A stretch of DNA of 64,000 nt from Azolla caroliniana (GCA_043228905.1 JBHGNT010000022.1:5270001-5334000); one strand, 5' to 3'. Shown: positions 8,601-18,756, counted from the first letter of the stretch. The notes: generated from the sequence alone by a model not told the origin. Made by a program: numbers and translations.

Positions 8601-9735
8601 GTTGAAGAAGAGCCTTTACGGACTGAAGCAGGCTCCCCGGCAATGGTACCGGAAGTTCGACTCCTTCATGACCGACGAAGGGTACCACAAAACGCAGTCT
8701 GATCACTGCGTGTTTGTGAAGAAGTTCGAAGGAGGAGACTCTCTAATACTCCTCCTGTACGTGGACGACATGTTGATCGTCGGACGGGACCAGGTCAAGA
8801 TACGGACGCTGAAGAAAGCGCTTCTCCGAACCTTCTCAATGAAGGACCTGGGTCCGGCGAGGCAAATACTAGGGATGCACATCATCCGGGACCGGAAGAA
8901 GAAGCAGTTGTGGCTGTCACAGGAGAAGTACGTGACAAAGGTGCTTCACCGGTTCAACATGTCGGAAGCAAGACCGGTCGGGTCAACCCTCCCGGCAAAC
9001 TGCAAGTTGTCCAGCAAGCAAAGCCCCAAGACAAAGGCTGAGAAGGAGGACATGATGAAAGTACCATATGCCTCTGCCGTCGGAAGCTTGATGTACGCAA
9101 TGGTGTGTACAAGACCGGACATAGGATATGCAGTTGGAGTGGTGAGCCGGTACATGAGTAATCCCGGCAAAGAGCACTGGAACGCGGTCAAGTGGATACT
9201 CCGATACCTAAAGGGCACGGCAAACGTGTGCCTCCGATTCGGCTCTGGTAAGCCCGAACTCGACGGCTTTACCGATTCGGATATGTCGGCTGATGAAGAT
9301 ACCAGCCGGTCCACATCAGGGTATGTGATGACGCATGCAGGGGGAGCTGTTTCGTGGCAGTCGAGGCTGCAGAAGACGGTTGCGTTGTCAACCACGGAAG
9401 CGGAGTACATGGCGGCTGTTGAAGCCGGCAAGGAAATAATATGGATGAAGGACTTCATTAGAGAGCTCGGTATCCGACAAGAGGAGTACCGACTCTACTG
9501 CGACAGTCAAAGTGCCATCCACCTTGCGAAGAACGCGGCCTATCACTCCCGGACGAAGCACATCCAGCGAAGATATCACTGGATCCGGGAAAGGATAGAA
9601 GACCAGGAGTTCATGCTGACGAAAATCCACACGGAAGAGAACGGGTCAGATATGCTGACCAAAGTGCTCACACCCGACAAGCTGGAAGCGTGCCGGAAGA
9701 GGGTCGGATTGGAGAGACATCCCATGCCGAAGTGA
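5662..9735 (+). CDS. Copia-A Gag-Pol polyprotein, intact
   Basis: 1357 residues from the ATG at 5662. The frame is open from an ATG at 5620, but that one lies in the LTR, so I use the first ATG after the primer site. Domains in order: copia-type gag (about 20-200); zinc knuckle CFHCGKPGHFRKNC (233-246); protease DSGAS (Asp320); GAG-pre-integrase (LWHKRLCHMS, then CTDCLAGKQ, about 445-500); integrase core with Asp509 (HTDVCQ), Asp571 (RADNRGEY) and Glu606 (NGLAERMN); RT with YVDD at 1033-1036; RNase H starting at DSDMSADEDTSRSTSGY (Asp1205) and ending with the STTEAEYMA and YCDSQSAIHLAKN motifs. All catalytic acids are present. Arg573 occupies a position that is Gly in the related copia-B copy (DNGGEY). 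The frame stops at TGA 9733-9735, just before the purine tract. Confidence 0.97.
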   Translation: MEGGGSGQPMMMVLNAQNYADWKIKMEDLLIVRDLYEPIDRSEIPKGVLESEWKLLNRKAVATIRQYVDVSVLQHVANDTNAYEMWKKLSGLYERKNALNRTSLMRKIVNLKYRDGESMVEHVSTFMGFVNQLAAIKFPLEDAMQAIILMCTLPDSWENLVVTLSTSCTEDNLSLQTVKTSILNEEARRRDKEPASDSKALLTESERGRHWNRSPQRREKSGTRSQSRGRPTCFHCGKPGHFRKNCRHYRKDNGADDTDSKKSPERNGAYRGATDRRGPDRRGQDRKGTTALAASEEEIMLITEEGELNIAGDETTWVVDSGASFHLTPERRYFSSYTAGEHGCVRMGNEGTCRIAGIGDVWLTTPTGCKMLLKDVRHVPEVRLNLISAGRLDDEGYTGSIRNGVMKFSKGSLIVARARKVNTLYLMNARLCPEELNVAADTAGELWHKRLCHMSEKGMKRLAEDNLILVKHVHLEKCTDCLAGKQNRTSFHSRPPTRRSAPLELVHTDVCQVETKSHGGAQYFVTFIDDHSRKLWTAPLKTKDQVLSVFKELHARVERESGKKLKAIRADNRGEYRGQFAEYCRSKGIRLEFTVPKTPELNGLAERMNRTIMERVRSMLAHAKLPKGFWAEAMSTATYVINRSPSVPLDGDTPQRVWTGKEVSYRHLKVFGCLAYVHVAKDRRGKLDPKTRPCIFLGYGDDEFGYRVWDPVDKKIFRSRDIIFMEDKTLADWESEKKVKSSKSTGEDQLYEEQSRPARDRLALEDPAEDGEETGPAEEDENDTGTGPDPEMDSDEEESGEPVTEAPERRYPLRERRAPRRFPEPEHVLLTDEGEPESFEEAKHDTQSRRWLSAMQDEMDSLHENHTYELVELPKGKRALRNKWVFKLKPGDAGNPPRYKARIVVKGFQQKKGVDFDEIFAPVVKMTSIRTVLSIAASMDLEVEQMDVKTAFLHGDLEEEIYMQQPEGFEKKGKEHLVCRLKKSLYGLKQAPRQWYRKFDSFMTDEGYHKTQSDHCVFVKKFEGGDSLILLLYVDDMLIVGRDQVKIRTLKKALLRTFSMKDLGPARQILGMHIIRDRKKKQLWLSQEKYVTKVLHRFNMSEARPVGSTLPANCKLSSKQSPKTKAEKEDMMKVPYASAVGSLMYAMVCTRPDIGYAVGVVSRYMSNPGKEHWNAVKWILRYLKGTANVCLRFGSGKPELDGFTDSDMSADEDTSRSTSGYVMTHAGGAVSWQSRLQKTVALSTTEAEYMAAVEAGKEIIWMKDFIRELGIRQEEYRLYCDSQSAIHLAKNAAYHSRTKHIQRRYHWIRERIEDQEFMLTKIHTEENGSDMLTKVLTPDKLEACRKRVGLERHPMPK

Positions 9736-9745
9736 AGGGGGATTT
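9735..9745 (+). other. Polypurine tract of copia-A
   Basis: AAGGGGGA followed by TTT directly before the 3' LTR; primes plus-strand DNA synthesis. Confidence 0.9.
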
Positions 9746-10448
9746 TGTTGGGATTTCGGTCCCTCCGGATGGGATGTCCGGAGATGAATGACGGCAAGCC
9801 CGGTTGCGGTTACGGAGCCGGATGATGAAGACCCCGGCTACGGTGCCGGATGATGAAGACCCCGGCTACGGAGCCGGATGATGAATACCCCGGCTACGGA
9901 GTCGGATGATGAATACCCCGGCTACGGAGCCGGATGATGAAGACCCCGGTTACGGAGCCGGATGACGAATGTACCCGGAGGGAGATCCGGATGCGGGGAC
10001 ATATTTGTGAATATGTTTGCCAAGAGCCCTTGAGGCTATATTTGTAAATAGTCCGAAAGTCATATGTGTATAAATATGACTTAGGGCAAACAGTTTAAGT
10101 TGTTGCTCATTTTCTGTTTTTTCACTGAGAGGAAGCAAAGTGAGAGCAGCCGAGAGAGAGATAGAGCGCGAGAGAGACGAAGAGGTAGACGCCTCTGTGT
10201 ATTTCCGCCGCCTGTGGCGAGGACAGCGAGCTCAAGGTCGTTGCCTTGCAGCTCGCCATTGTATATTTCTCTGTGCATAGTTTGGTTTGGAGTCTCGCAC
10301 TCCCGTGGTTTTTCCCGTATAGGGTTTTCCACGTTAATTCCTGTGTATCGCGTCTTTCTCTGTATTTCCTATTTTTCTGCTGCATTGATCCGCGATTACT
10401 CGGTTGTGGCCGAGTGGTGAAGGTGAATCCAAGCGTTGATTCCCAACA
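9746..10448 (+). repeat. Copia-A 3' LTR
   Basis: 703 bp, apparently identical to the 5' LTR including all six minisatellite units. It is followed by the duplicated GATAC at 10449-10453. Confidence 0.97.
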
Positions 10449-10453
10449 GATAC

Positions 10454-11276
10454 CTGTTCGTAAACGCATAGAGGGGAATGAGTAGGTTGGAGGTGCTGCC
10501 GGAAGCACTCAGGCATTCCTCAGAGCAGCGCGGGCCTCCCGAAACCTGCACAGAAGGAAGCTATGGCGTTTGCAACCAGAAAGAGAGAGAGAGAGAGAGA
10601 AGCCTTCACACGCAAACCGACAGCACTTCGTCCTCGACTCACCGCGATCCCCTTACTCTCCTCGTCTCCCTCCTTTTTTAGGCAAGGAAGGAGCCGTTTC
10701 CCCTTTACTCCCTACCTACCGAATCTACCTAGGATCTCCTATGTACAACTTAAGGCGCACGTGCATGAAGAGTCGGTTTCTATGCTCCGGTACACCGATT
10801 CCGCTTGTGGACGGTTTTCTTCACGACACCGTGTGGCCTTAGCCACTTCTTGGCTGCTTCTGAGAGTGCTTGGCAGTCCATGGTTTCTTCAAGGTCGGTG
10901 AACGCTGGTGAGGGATGTGTGGGAGGAGGCTCTGTGTGCGCGGGCTCGCGTCTGATAATCTTCAATCGCCTGTCTGCGTTTGTGCTCCTCTGTTCGCGAA
11001 ATGTGAAGACCTCTATGCGGTGGGGGTTTTCTTGCTGCATGTTGGCGCTTGTTTTTCTTACCCACGCGTGTGCACATTGTGTACTACAATAGAATGACGT
11101 GCCATGTGGCGACGGTTTAATACCCTATTAATAGCCCCCTACATACCTTTTCAAAGTGCTTGTTCACTCCTTGTTCTTGCATGTGTCCGTTCACACCTCG
11201 CCCTTGCATGATTTACTTTGATTTGATTTGATTTATTTTTCTATTTTTTATTTTTTTTAAAGATAAAACTGTTTGG
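10454..11276 (-). other. Remainder of Ty3 leader, possibly its 5' LTR; no clear gene
   Basis: Directly continues the sequence interrupted by copia-A, so it belongs upstream of the Ty3 gag on the minus strand. It contains a short GA microsatellite near 10581-10600 and a run of TTTGA units near 11215-11240. On the minus strand a TATTAATA motif lies near 11125-11135 and could be a promoter. An 86-codon minus frame at 10780-11040 has no family resemblance that I can see. Without the 3' LTR the LTR edges cannot be set; the boundary with the neighbouring gypsy fragment is also uncertain. Confidence 0.4.
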
Positions 11277-12544
11277 TTAATTCACATCCGGTCCCATTGG
11301 ACCCTTATCCGAATTGTGGGACTTACCGGGCGCTGGACTACTTGCCGTCGCGTCGTTCTTGCCGTTTGCTGGCTCGTGCTCCCTCTTACCGGGTTCGCGC
11401 TTGCCGTTTGCTAAACGTGTTGCCGTCTCTTCCGACTTACCGGTATCCGGTTCTGTGTCGGCCTTTACTTGTTCAAATGGGTTTCTTGGCATGGGTCCAT
11501 TGTATGGTTTGAGGTAAAACCCATTGACGCAGAACCTCACCGGCGAGTGTCCCTAATTGGTAAGAACCGTTGAACTCACGCGTGATTCAGTGTGGTCTGG
11601 TTCACCGAAATCGTAGCTTCCCCGACATCTTACCCATCCGGGTCTGGAATACTAGTACCGGCTTACCGATTCCGAACATCTTTTCGTTCCCTTTTCGGTG
11701 ACGATCCACGAACGCTTTCCTTCGCCGCTGCTCAAGTTCTAGGTGCTGATGCTGGCTAGCCAGTTTTCTTCCAATTCGCATAGCGCGGCTAACTGGATCG
11801 CTTCCGATTCCTTCTCATTTAGGCGTTCCTGAATCTATATTCGTAAACTTGGTACCTGGAACTCGACCAACATCACTGCCTCCAATCCGAATGCTAGGCG
11901 AAACGGTGTTGTGCGGATACTTGTCTTATATCCCGTTCGATAGGCCCAGAGTGCACTGTGTAGCTTTGTATCCCAATCCGTCTGGTTCTCATTAACGATT
12001 TTTCGAAGGATGTTCTGTAGTGTTTTATTTGTTGACTCAGCTAATCCGTTGGCTTGTGGATAATAGGGAGTGCTCCATTTGTGCACCACTGCATAGAATG
12101 TCGTCAAACTTTCCACTACTTGCCCTAAAAAGTGCCCACCTTGGTCACTTATTAGCTCTATTGGACATCCATACCGACACCAGATGTATTCATATAAAAA
12201 TTTTGTCGTGGATGCCGCGGTGTTGCATAGTGCTTTGGCATCCACCCATTTTGTGCAATAATTCGTAGCGACAATCACGTACCGGTTGCCGGTTCTCATT
12301 GCTGGTGGTTTGAATGGACCGACAAAATCTAGCCCCCATTTCTGAAATGGTTCTAACGGTAGCATGGGCTGGTGAGGCATCCTCGCTTGTTTGGTTGGTT
12401 GGCCCATTCGCTAACATAGGTCACATTCTTTAGTGTACCGGACTCCATCCTTCAATGTTGTTGGCCACCATAGCCCACTCTGCCATATTTTCCTTGTTGT
12501 AGCGTCTCCGACATAATGTCCTCCAGCCACTCCGCAGTGTGCTT
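11277..12544 (-). pseudogene. Gypsy (Tat/Athila-like) integrase fragment, broken
   Basis: On the minus strand: the HHCC module (HCGVAGGH, then ECDLC) ends near 12415; the core then runs from GLDFVGPFK through YCTKW, LISDQGGHF and NGLAESTNK to about 11835. The C-terminal part with VNGFYLKPYNGP lies at about 11540-11460 and ends at 11277. Breaks: TAG at 12413-12411, right after the last zinc cysteine, and a stop at about 11837 before the C-terminal segment. RT and protease are missing because the fragment is truncated at about 12545 by copia-B LTR sequence. It is the same family as the element at 26966-31100 and the fragment at 62417-64000, judging by shared motifs such as ARMPHQP, WGLDFVGPF and NGF(Y/H/Q)LKPY. 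Confidence 0.85.
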
Positions 12545-13335
12545 CTGAGGAGTACCCGGCTAGGGAGAGCTGGATGGTGCAGACCCGGTCAGAACCGGAT
12601 GAGGAGTACCTGGCTACGGAGAGCCGGATGGTGCAGACCTGGTGAGAATCGGATGAGGAGTACCCGGCTACGGAGAGCCGGATGGTGCAAACCCGGTGAC
12701 AACCGGATGAGAAGTACCCGGCTAGGGAGAGCCGGATGGTGCAGACCCGGTGAGAACCGGATGAGTACCCGACTACGGAGAGCCGGATGGTGCAGACCCG
12801 GTGAGAACCGGATGAGGAGTACCCGGCTAGGGAGAGCCGGATGGTGCAGACCCGGTGAGAACCGGATGAGGAGTACCCGGCTACGGAGAGCCGGATGGTG
12901 CAGACCTGGTGAGAACCGGATGAGGAGTACCCGGCTAGGGAGAGCCGGATGGTGCAGACCCGGTGAGAACCGGATGAGGAGTACCCGACTACGGAGAGCC
13001 AGATGGTGCATACCCGGTGAGAACCGGATGAGGAGTACCCGGCTACGGAGAGCCGGATGGTGCAGACCCGGTGAGGAGTGCTCACCGGATGAAGAGACAT
13101 ATTCGTAAATTTGTTTCTGAGAATCCATCGTGGCTATATTTGTAAATAGCCGAAAAGTCATATTAGTATAAATATGACTTAGGGAAAACTTTTAGTGAGT
13201 AGTGGTTGTCATTCTTGTTGGTGCAAGGAGAGAGACACCGCATAACTGTGTACAAAGAGAGAGAGAGAGAGAAAGAGGTCGTTGCCTCTGTTGTAACCGC
13301 TGCCTGTGGCGAAGATCGTGAGCACGAGGTCAGTA
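12545..13335 (+). repeat. Copia-B LTR, 5'-truncated, with minisatellite
   Basis: Same family as the copia-A LTR: after the minisatellite it has the CATATTCGTAAATTTG and GGCTATATTTGTAAATAG motifs and the TATA box within AAGTCATAT/ATATGACTT (13155-13180). The GA stretch and the GTCGTTGCCTCTG segment follow. The TGTTGGG start is absent and the LTR abuts the gypsy integrase directly. At about 13335 it jumps into integrase coding sequence, so the LTR end, primer site, gag and protease are deleted. Confidence 0.85.
12548..13082 (+). repeat. 54-bp minisatellite, ten copies
   Basis: Unit core GAGTACCCGGCTACGGAGAG, then CCGGATGGTGCAGACCCGG. Starts near 12548, 12604, 12657, 12711, 12763, 12816, 12870, 12924, 12978 and 13032; one unit is 3 bp shorter. 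The unit is a multiple of three, so all frames stay open and produce long repetitive spurious peptides on both strands. Confidence 0.93.
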
Positions 13336-14884
13336 AGCAAAACCGGACCTCCCTCCGACCAAGGCCACCGATGAGACGTAATGCACCGCTGGAGTTGGTG
13401 CATACGGATGTGTGTCAAGTAGACACGAAGTCACATGCCGGAGCGCAGTACTTCGTGACGTTCATAGATGACCACAGCCGAAAGTTGTGGGCCACACCGT
13501 TGAAGACGAAGGATCAGGTGCTATCCGTCTTCAAAGAGCTCCACGCGAGAGTGGAAAGAGAAACCGGCCGGAAGCTGAAGGCGGTTCGAGTAGATAACGG
13601 AGGAGAATACCGGGGGCAGTTCGAGGAGTACTGCCGCTCGAAGGGAATCCGGCTCGAATTTACCATGCCGAAGACGCCGGAACTAAACGGACTGGCCGAG
13701 AGGATGAACCAGACCATAATGGAGAGGGTCCAGAGTATGCTAGCGCATGCAAAACTACCCAAGAAGTTTTGGGCTGAGGCATTGTCGACGGCGACATACG
13801 TGATAAACAGATCACCCTTAGTACCCTTGGACGGAGACACGCCACAGAGAGTTGGGACTGGTAAGGAAGTGTCCTACTGGCATCTAAAGGTGTTCGGGTG
13901 TCTCGCGTACGTGCATGTAGCTAAGGACCGGAGAGGAAAGTTAGATCCAAAGACTTGGCCATGCATATTCCTCGGTTACGGCGACGATGAGTTCGGCTAC
14001 CGAGTGTGGGACCCGGTCGACAAGAAGGTATTCCGGAGTCGAGATATTATCTTCATGGAGGACAACACGCTCGCCGACTGGGAGTCGGGGAAGAAGATAA
14101 TGAACTCCGAGTCGACCGATAAGGATAGACTCTACAATGAACAGACCCAACCGGCAAGAGACCGGTTAGCACTCAAGGAGCCAGCCGGTTACGGTGAGGA
14201 TATTGAACTGGCAGAAGAAGAAGTAGAGGAAGCTGAAACTGGTACCGGCCAAGACTCCGAATCAGATTCGGATGAAGAGCAAATGGAGGAGCCGGTTACC
14301 GAAGCCCGAAGACGGAGATATCCTCTCAGAGAGAGAAGGGCCCCCCAGAGATTTCCGGATGCAGAGCATGTTCTGTTGACCGATGAGGGAGAGCCTGAAA
14401 GCTTCGAAGAAGCGAAGGATGACACCCACAGCCAAATATGGTTAGGTGCCATGCAGGACGAGATGGATTCCCTGCATGAGAACCATACGTACGAGTTGGT
14501 GGAGTTGCCGAAAGGAAAGCGGGCACTCCGAAACAAGTGGGTGTACAAGTTGGAACCGGGAGATGCCGGCAACCCCCCGAGATACAAAGCCAGGATCGTG
14601 GTGAAGGGGTTCCAACAGAAGAAGGGTGTGGACTTCGACGAGATATTTGCCCCGGTAGTAAAGATGACCTCCATCCAGACGGTGCTGAGTATAGCGGCAA
14701 GCATGGACCTCGAGGTAGAGCAGCTAGACGTGAAGACGACATTCCTTCACGGTGACCTTGAAGAGGAGATCTACATGCAGCAACCGGAAGGATTCGTGGA
14801 GAAAGGGAAGGAGCACTTGGTTTGCCGGTTGAAGAAGAGCCTCTACAGGTTGAAGCAGGCCCCCCGGCAATGGTACCGGAAGTT
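13336..14884 (+). pseudogene. Copia-B pol fragment (integrase to RT), truncated both ends
   Basis: Very close to copia-A pol. It begins at the KQNRTS segment before integrase and contains HTDVCQ, RVDNGGEY (the usual Gly is kept here) and NGLAERMN. It runs through the linker into RT as far as QAPRQWYRKF, before YVDD. The frame is open and fused to LTR sequence, giving one frame from 13206 to 14969, but it lacks gag, protease, the RT catalytic box and RNase H, so it cannot be functional. The 3' side is cut by insertion of copia-C at 14885. I did not find its missing 3' part further right. Confidence 0.9.
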
Positions 14885-15256
14885 TGTTGAGAGACAAGGT
14901 CAACATCGGTCGGATCGGCTGAAGAAGCCGAGGACTGGATCGGCTGGGACCGATTGGTTAGGCCGTTAGGAAAGATATTCCGTGAGGAATATATTTGGGA
15001 GTTAGTGTAGGAGCTCTTAATGAGCATTGAAGTACTGTCAGTACTCCAGTCAGTCCTTCTAGGGCTTGTACAAAGTGTTCATTGAACACATAGATGTTTG
15101 TTTTTGTCTTTTATTATACATGCTCCTTTTGGTGTCTTCTCTCTAACTCTCTCGGTCTCTCCCGCGTATACTGTGTAAGCTCAAGCTCTCCATTAAACCT
15201 GAGTGTTCTCCCTTCTGTTCTGTCTTTATACTTGCTTCTGCACGCTACTTTTTACA
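14885..15256 (+). repeat. Copia-C 5' LTR
   Basis: 372 bp starting TGTTGAGAG and ending TTTACA, followed at once by the tRNA-Met primer site. The start is exact because it interrupts copia-B RT coding sequence. The 3' LTR is not visible: the element is broken at about 18108. Confidence 0.88.
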
Positions 15257-15268
15257 TGGTATCAGAGC
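15257..15268 (+). other. Copia-C primer binding site, initiator tRNA-Met
   Basis: TGGTATCAGAGC immediately after the LTR. Confidence 0.93.
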
Positions 15269-15328
15269 ACAAGGGTTGAGAACCTCTCTGCAGCCGACAC
15301 AGCTTGACGAAGAAGAACAAGAAGAACG

Positions 15329-16234
15329 ATGGATAGAGGCATGGCGAGCTCGCTTCCAACAGAGAAGCTCGACAGAACCAACTACGCGTCTTGGTTCTAC
15401 AAGATGCACTAGTACCTGCTCGGGCACGGCTATTGGAGTTATGTCGAAGGAGCTAATGACGCGGCACCCGAATCGACACACAGAGACTTTCCGTCGTGGG
15501 AGCAATCAACGAGTAGGGTATTATACTGCTTCACGTCGTCTGTGGGCGAACAACGATTGAGCTATGTTCGGGATGCAAAGACGCCGAAGGGTACGTGGGA
15601 AAATCTGAAGAAGATCTTCGCCACGAGCACCACAGCCAGGAAGCTTCAGCTCGGACAGGAGTTGAGCAACCTACGACAACGCGACTTGTCGGTGGCGGAG
15701 TATACCTCGAAGATCAAGGATATCTGCGACTCCCTCGCCTCCATAGAGGTGAACATCGAGGAGAGCGAGATGGTCCAGATCTGTCTCAGAGGTTTGGCGT
15801 CAAAGTTCGAAGTGTTCCGAACGGCTGTGTGTACCCGGGAGAATACGCCGTCCTTTTTCGACTTACAGTCGATGCTCCTGGTAGAGGAGAACCACGCGGG
15901 TGCGTCGACAAGCAGGCACACCGACATCAAGATGTTGTACACGGAGGGAGAAAGGCCCCGTGGTCGTGGCAGACGAGGCGAGTCGGTACGCAATGGAAAC
16001 GGCCGACGAGATCAAGGAAGAAGGCACCGAAGTGATGTCGACAGCAACTCCGGACCCTCCGGAAACAGGGGGAGTCGAAGCGATGAGAACCGGCAAGGGA
16101 AGGCCATCGCGGAGTGCTGGTACTGTGGCAAGAAAGGCCACAGGGAAAGTGAGTGCTGGAAGAAGCGCGCCGATTTGGAGAAAACCGGTTCCGGAAACGG
16201 CTCCGGACATACCGACAAGGGAAATCGGCAGTGA
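15329..16234 (+). pseudogene. Copia-C gag with nonsense codons
   Basis: ATG at 15329, followed by a start typical of the family (PTEKLDRTNYASW). A TAG at 15410-15412 sits where copia-D has Gln (KMHQYL), so it is a decay mutation. The rest is open to TGA at 16232-16234: a gag domain with LSNLRQRDLSVAEY, an RGRGRRG basic stretch and a zinc knuckle CWYCGKKGHRESEC. The frame then continues in register into pol, so the TGA is also a decay stop; the copia-D relative reads Arg there, consistent with CGA to TGA. Confidence 0.85.
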
Positions 16235-16282
16235 TCGCACTACGCCGAAGACTCCGGGAGAGACGGAGAATGGTCTGCCTTC

Positions 16283-18108
16283 ATGACGAGACACGAAGCA
16301 AACTCAATGAAACAGACCACCCCGAGATCGGACGAGGTGTGGTACGTTGACTCCGGTGCGTCAAACCACATGACGAGCCATAAGGAGTGGTTCTCGTACC
16401 TTGAAAAACCGATACAACCTGGAGTAGTCGCAACTGGAGAGGACACTCCGCATCCGATCACGAATGTCGGAGAAGTTCCCCTTAGCCATGTCGGGCAGAA
16501 AGGGAAACTCATGAACGTGTTGCACGTTCCGACAATCACAAAAAACTTGGTCTCGGTCGGACAGATCGTCGACCAAGGGATGGAGGTTCGGTTTACACAC
16601 CTCGGGTGCTTCATTGAGGAAGAAGGCCATGTGATTGCGCAAGGGCGCAGAGACGGGAGGATGTTCATCCTCGATTCCACTGACGGCGGCACCGCAATGT
16701 TCGCGAAGGGACAAAAAGCTGAGTCGGACATCGACTTGTGGCACAAGCGGATAGGCCACGTCAACTACCAGCGGCTTCAAGATCTACAATCGAAACAGGT
16801 AGTGTTCGGATTGCCCAAATGTAGTGGCCGAAAGGCACAAATTTGTGAAGCCTGCCAGCTCGGGAAGCAACACCGACTTCCCTTCCCCAACGAGCGAAAC
16901 CGGAGCCGGAACAAGCTCGACCTTATACACTCCGATGTATGGGGGCCGGCACAAAACGTTAGTCTTGGTGGGAGCCGATATTTCGTCTCCTTCATCGACG
17001 ACCACATGCGGTACACGTGGATCTACCTCATTGAGAGGAAGAGCGAAGTCTTCGACTATTTCCGGGATCTCAAAGGGTTCGTGGAAACGGAAACGGGACG
17101 AAAGATCAAGTGCCTGCGGTCGGATGGCGGGAAAGAGTACTTTTCCGGTCAATTCAATGGTTATCTACAACAAATGGGAATTCGGCGCGAATTCAGTTGC
17201 AGATACACGCCGGAGCAAAACTGCGTGGCCGAGAGGAAGAATCGGTCAATTATGGAAGCGGCACGGGCAATGCTAGAGGCGAAGAGCTTGCCCAAGTTAT
17301 ATTGGGCCGAGGCGGTAAGGACCGCGGTATACATCCAAAACCGGATCAGAGACAAAGTGTCGGCGCACGAGCTATATTTCGGAACGAAGCCGAACTTGCG
17401 ACACTTGAGGGTGTTCGGTAGCATTGCGTATGTGCATATACCGAAGGAGAAAAGGAGGAAGCTGGACGCAAAGGCCGAGAAATGCATCTTGGTCGGTTAC
17501 TCGGACGAGGAGAAGGGTTATAAGTGCTATAACCCTCGCACCAAACAAGCGCGTGTCAGCCGCGACATTGTGTTTGACAAGTCCGCGTCCTGGTACCTGC
17601 CCCCGACTACGAACCTCGACTCTAATCCGAGCTCTGACGATGAGGTCAGCGAGGCCGAGATGCCTCCGGATGAGCCCGAAATCGAGACCCGAAATCGATT
17701 TCACTCCGGTTAAGTGGACCGCTTGGACGACTGAGTCGGTACGACCAGTCCAATGAAGAGCCGACAAGTAGTGGAGACTCGGTCGTGCATTCCCCGCGCA
17801 GGAAGCCGAGGAGACGGCTTACACGCAAAGAGAAAGGGAAGAAGAAGGTGTCGGATTCTGGCACGAAAAGGAACGAGTCAGACCGACGCGAGTCCGAATC
17901 CGAGGGAACCAGTGACGGGTCTTTAAAGATGAAGACCGCGTCGACCGAGAAGGCCTCGACATTGGCTAATGTGAGATTACGCCGATCTACCCGCCAGAAG
18001 AATCCTGTTTTGCGGTTCGGATACAACGAGTACATGGCGCATCATTATGCGTACATGACCCGTGTAGCGGAAGTGCGTGAGCCGGAGAGCTACGCAGAAG
18101 CGGCTAAT
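16283..18108 (+). pseudogene. Copia-C protease-integrase, then frameshifted linker, truncated
   Basis: Open for 476 codons to TAA at 17711-17713, in the gag frame. Protease WYVDSGASNHM (Asp at 16349). The GAG-pre-integrase segment is LWHKRIGHVN and CEACQLGKQ. Integrase has LIHSDVWGP, CLRSDGGKEY and the Glu of NCVAERKNR. A frame change near 17690-17715, beside a small local duplication, moves the linker into another frame, which continues to RRSTRQKNP and EPESYAEAA just before RT. There the sequence stops at about 18108 and a minisatellite begins. RT, RNase H and the 3' LTR are absent. Confidence 0.85.
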
Positions 18109-18115
18109 TGTTCCC

Positions 18116-18385
18116 GTCAGTTGCCGACTCCATCCGGTCGACAGTTTCCGGCTCTGTCCGGTCTTCGGTTGCTAGCTTCATCAGGTCGCCAGTTCGATCC
18201 AGTTGCCGGTTGCCAGTTCCGTCCGGTCTACAGTTGCCAGCTCCGTCCAATTTCCGGTTGCTGGATCCACCCGGTCGCCAATTGCCGGCTCCATCTGATC
18301 GCCGATTGTCGGCTCCGTCCGGTCTCCTGTTGCCAGCTCCATCCAATTTCCGGTTGCCGGCTCCATCCGGTTCCTGATTGTTGGT
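18116..18385 (+). repeat. 24-bp minisatellite, about eleven copies
   Basis: Degenerate unit CCRTCCGGTYNCCNGTTGCCRGCT. Clear successive 24-bp units run from about 18220 to 18370; earlier units are less regular. It starts about where copia-C coding sequence breaks off (a TGTTCCC at 18109). The 115 bp from 18386 to 18500 hold no recognisable feature. Confidence 0.8.
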
Positions 18386-18756
18386 TCCTTAGCCACATTT
18401 GTCCATGTAGACAAATTGGTCCAAGTTCAACCATTACTTTTGTGCTCTCAACACATAGATAAAAACTAATGGTTTTCAATCTGCTTCTATAGCTAGATGC
18501 TAAAGTTTCCTTTTCTTTCTTTTTTTTCCAAAAAACCACTACTTTGCATTAGTTAGCAAATAGAATACAACAAAGTTTATCCAAATCCACAATGGGATCA
18601 ACATATACAACTTGGAGAAACAACTCCAAAACTATCAACCAAAAACAGAAAAAAAAACTCAACCAATCCTTAACTCAAGCAAAATTGAATTAAACCCTAT
18701 TTTACCCCGACTCTACAACTCCCTAACGCACGTTTGTGTCAGCTATACATACATAA

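Larger units (their letters stand above)
4930..10448 (+). mobile_element. Copia-A: complete young Ty1/copia retrotransposon
   Basis: A full-length 5519-bp element with two 703-bp LTRs, each starting TGTTGGGA and ending TCCCAACA (8-bp perfect terminal inverted repeat). It is flanked by the 5-bp direct repeat GATAC at 4925-4929 and 10449-10453, the target-site duplication. It has a primer binding site matching the 3' end of initiator tRNA-Met, a single uninterrupted gag-pol frame and a purine tract before the 3' LTR. I compared the two LTRs row by row and saw no difference, implying very recent insertion. The host sequence is the leader of the minus-strand Ty3 element. Integrase precedes RT, the copia order. 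The copy looks autonomous apart from one substitution in the integrase catalytic region. Confidence 0.98.

Noticed and set aside
10780-11040. 86-codon minus frame in the Ty3 leader region
   Set aside because: Not similar to any known domain and located in presumed LTR or leader; insufficient support for a gene.
12548-13082. CRISPR-like regular array
   Set aside because: Units are contiguous tandem copies with no unique spacers, in a plant LTR.
12411-13161. Long repetitive frames on both strands (units of 18 residues)
   Set aside because: They come from the 54-bp minisatellite, whose length is a multiple of three; no start context, and the array belongs to an LTR.
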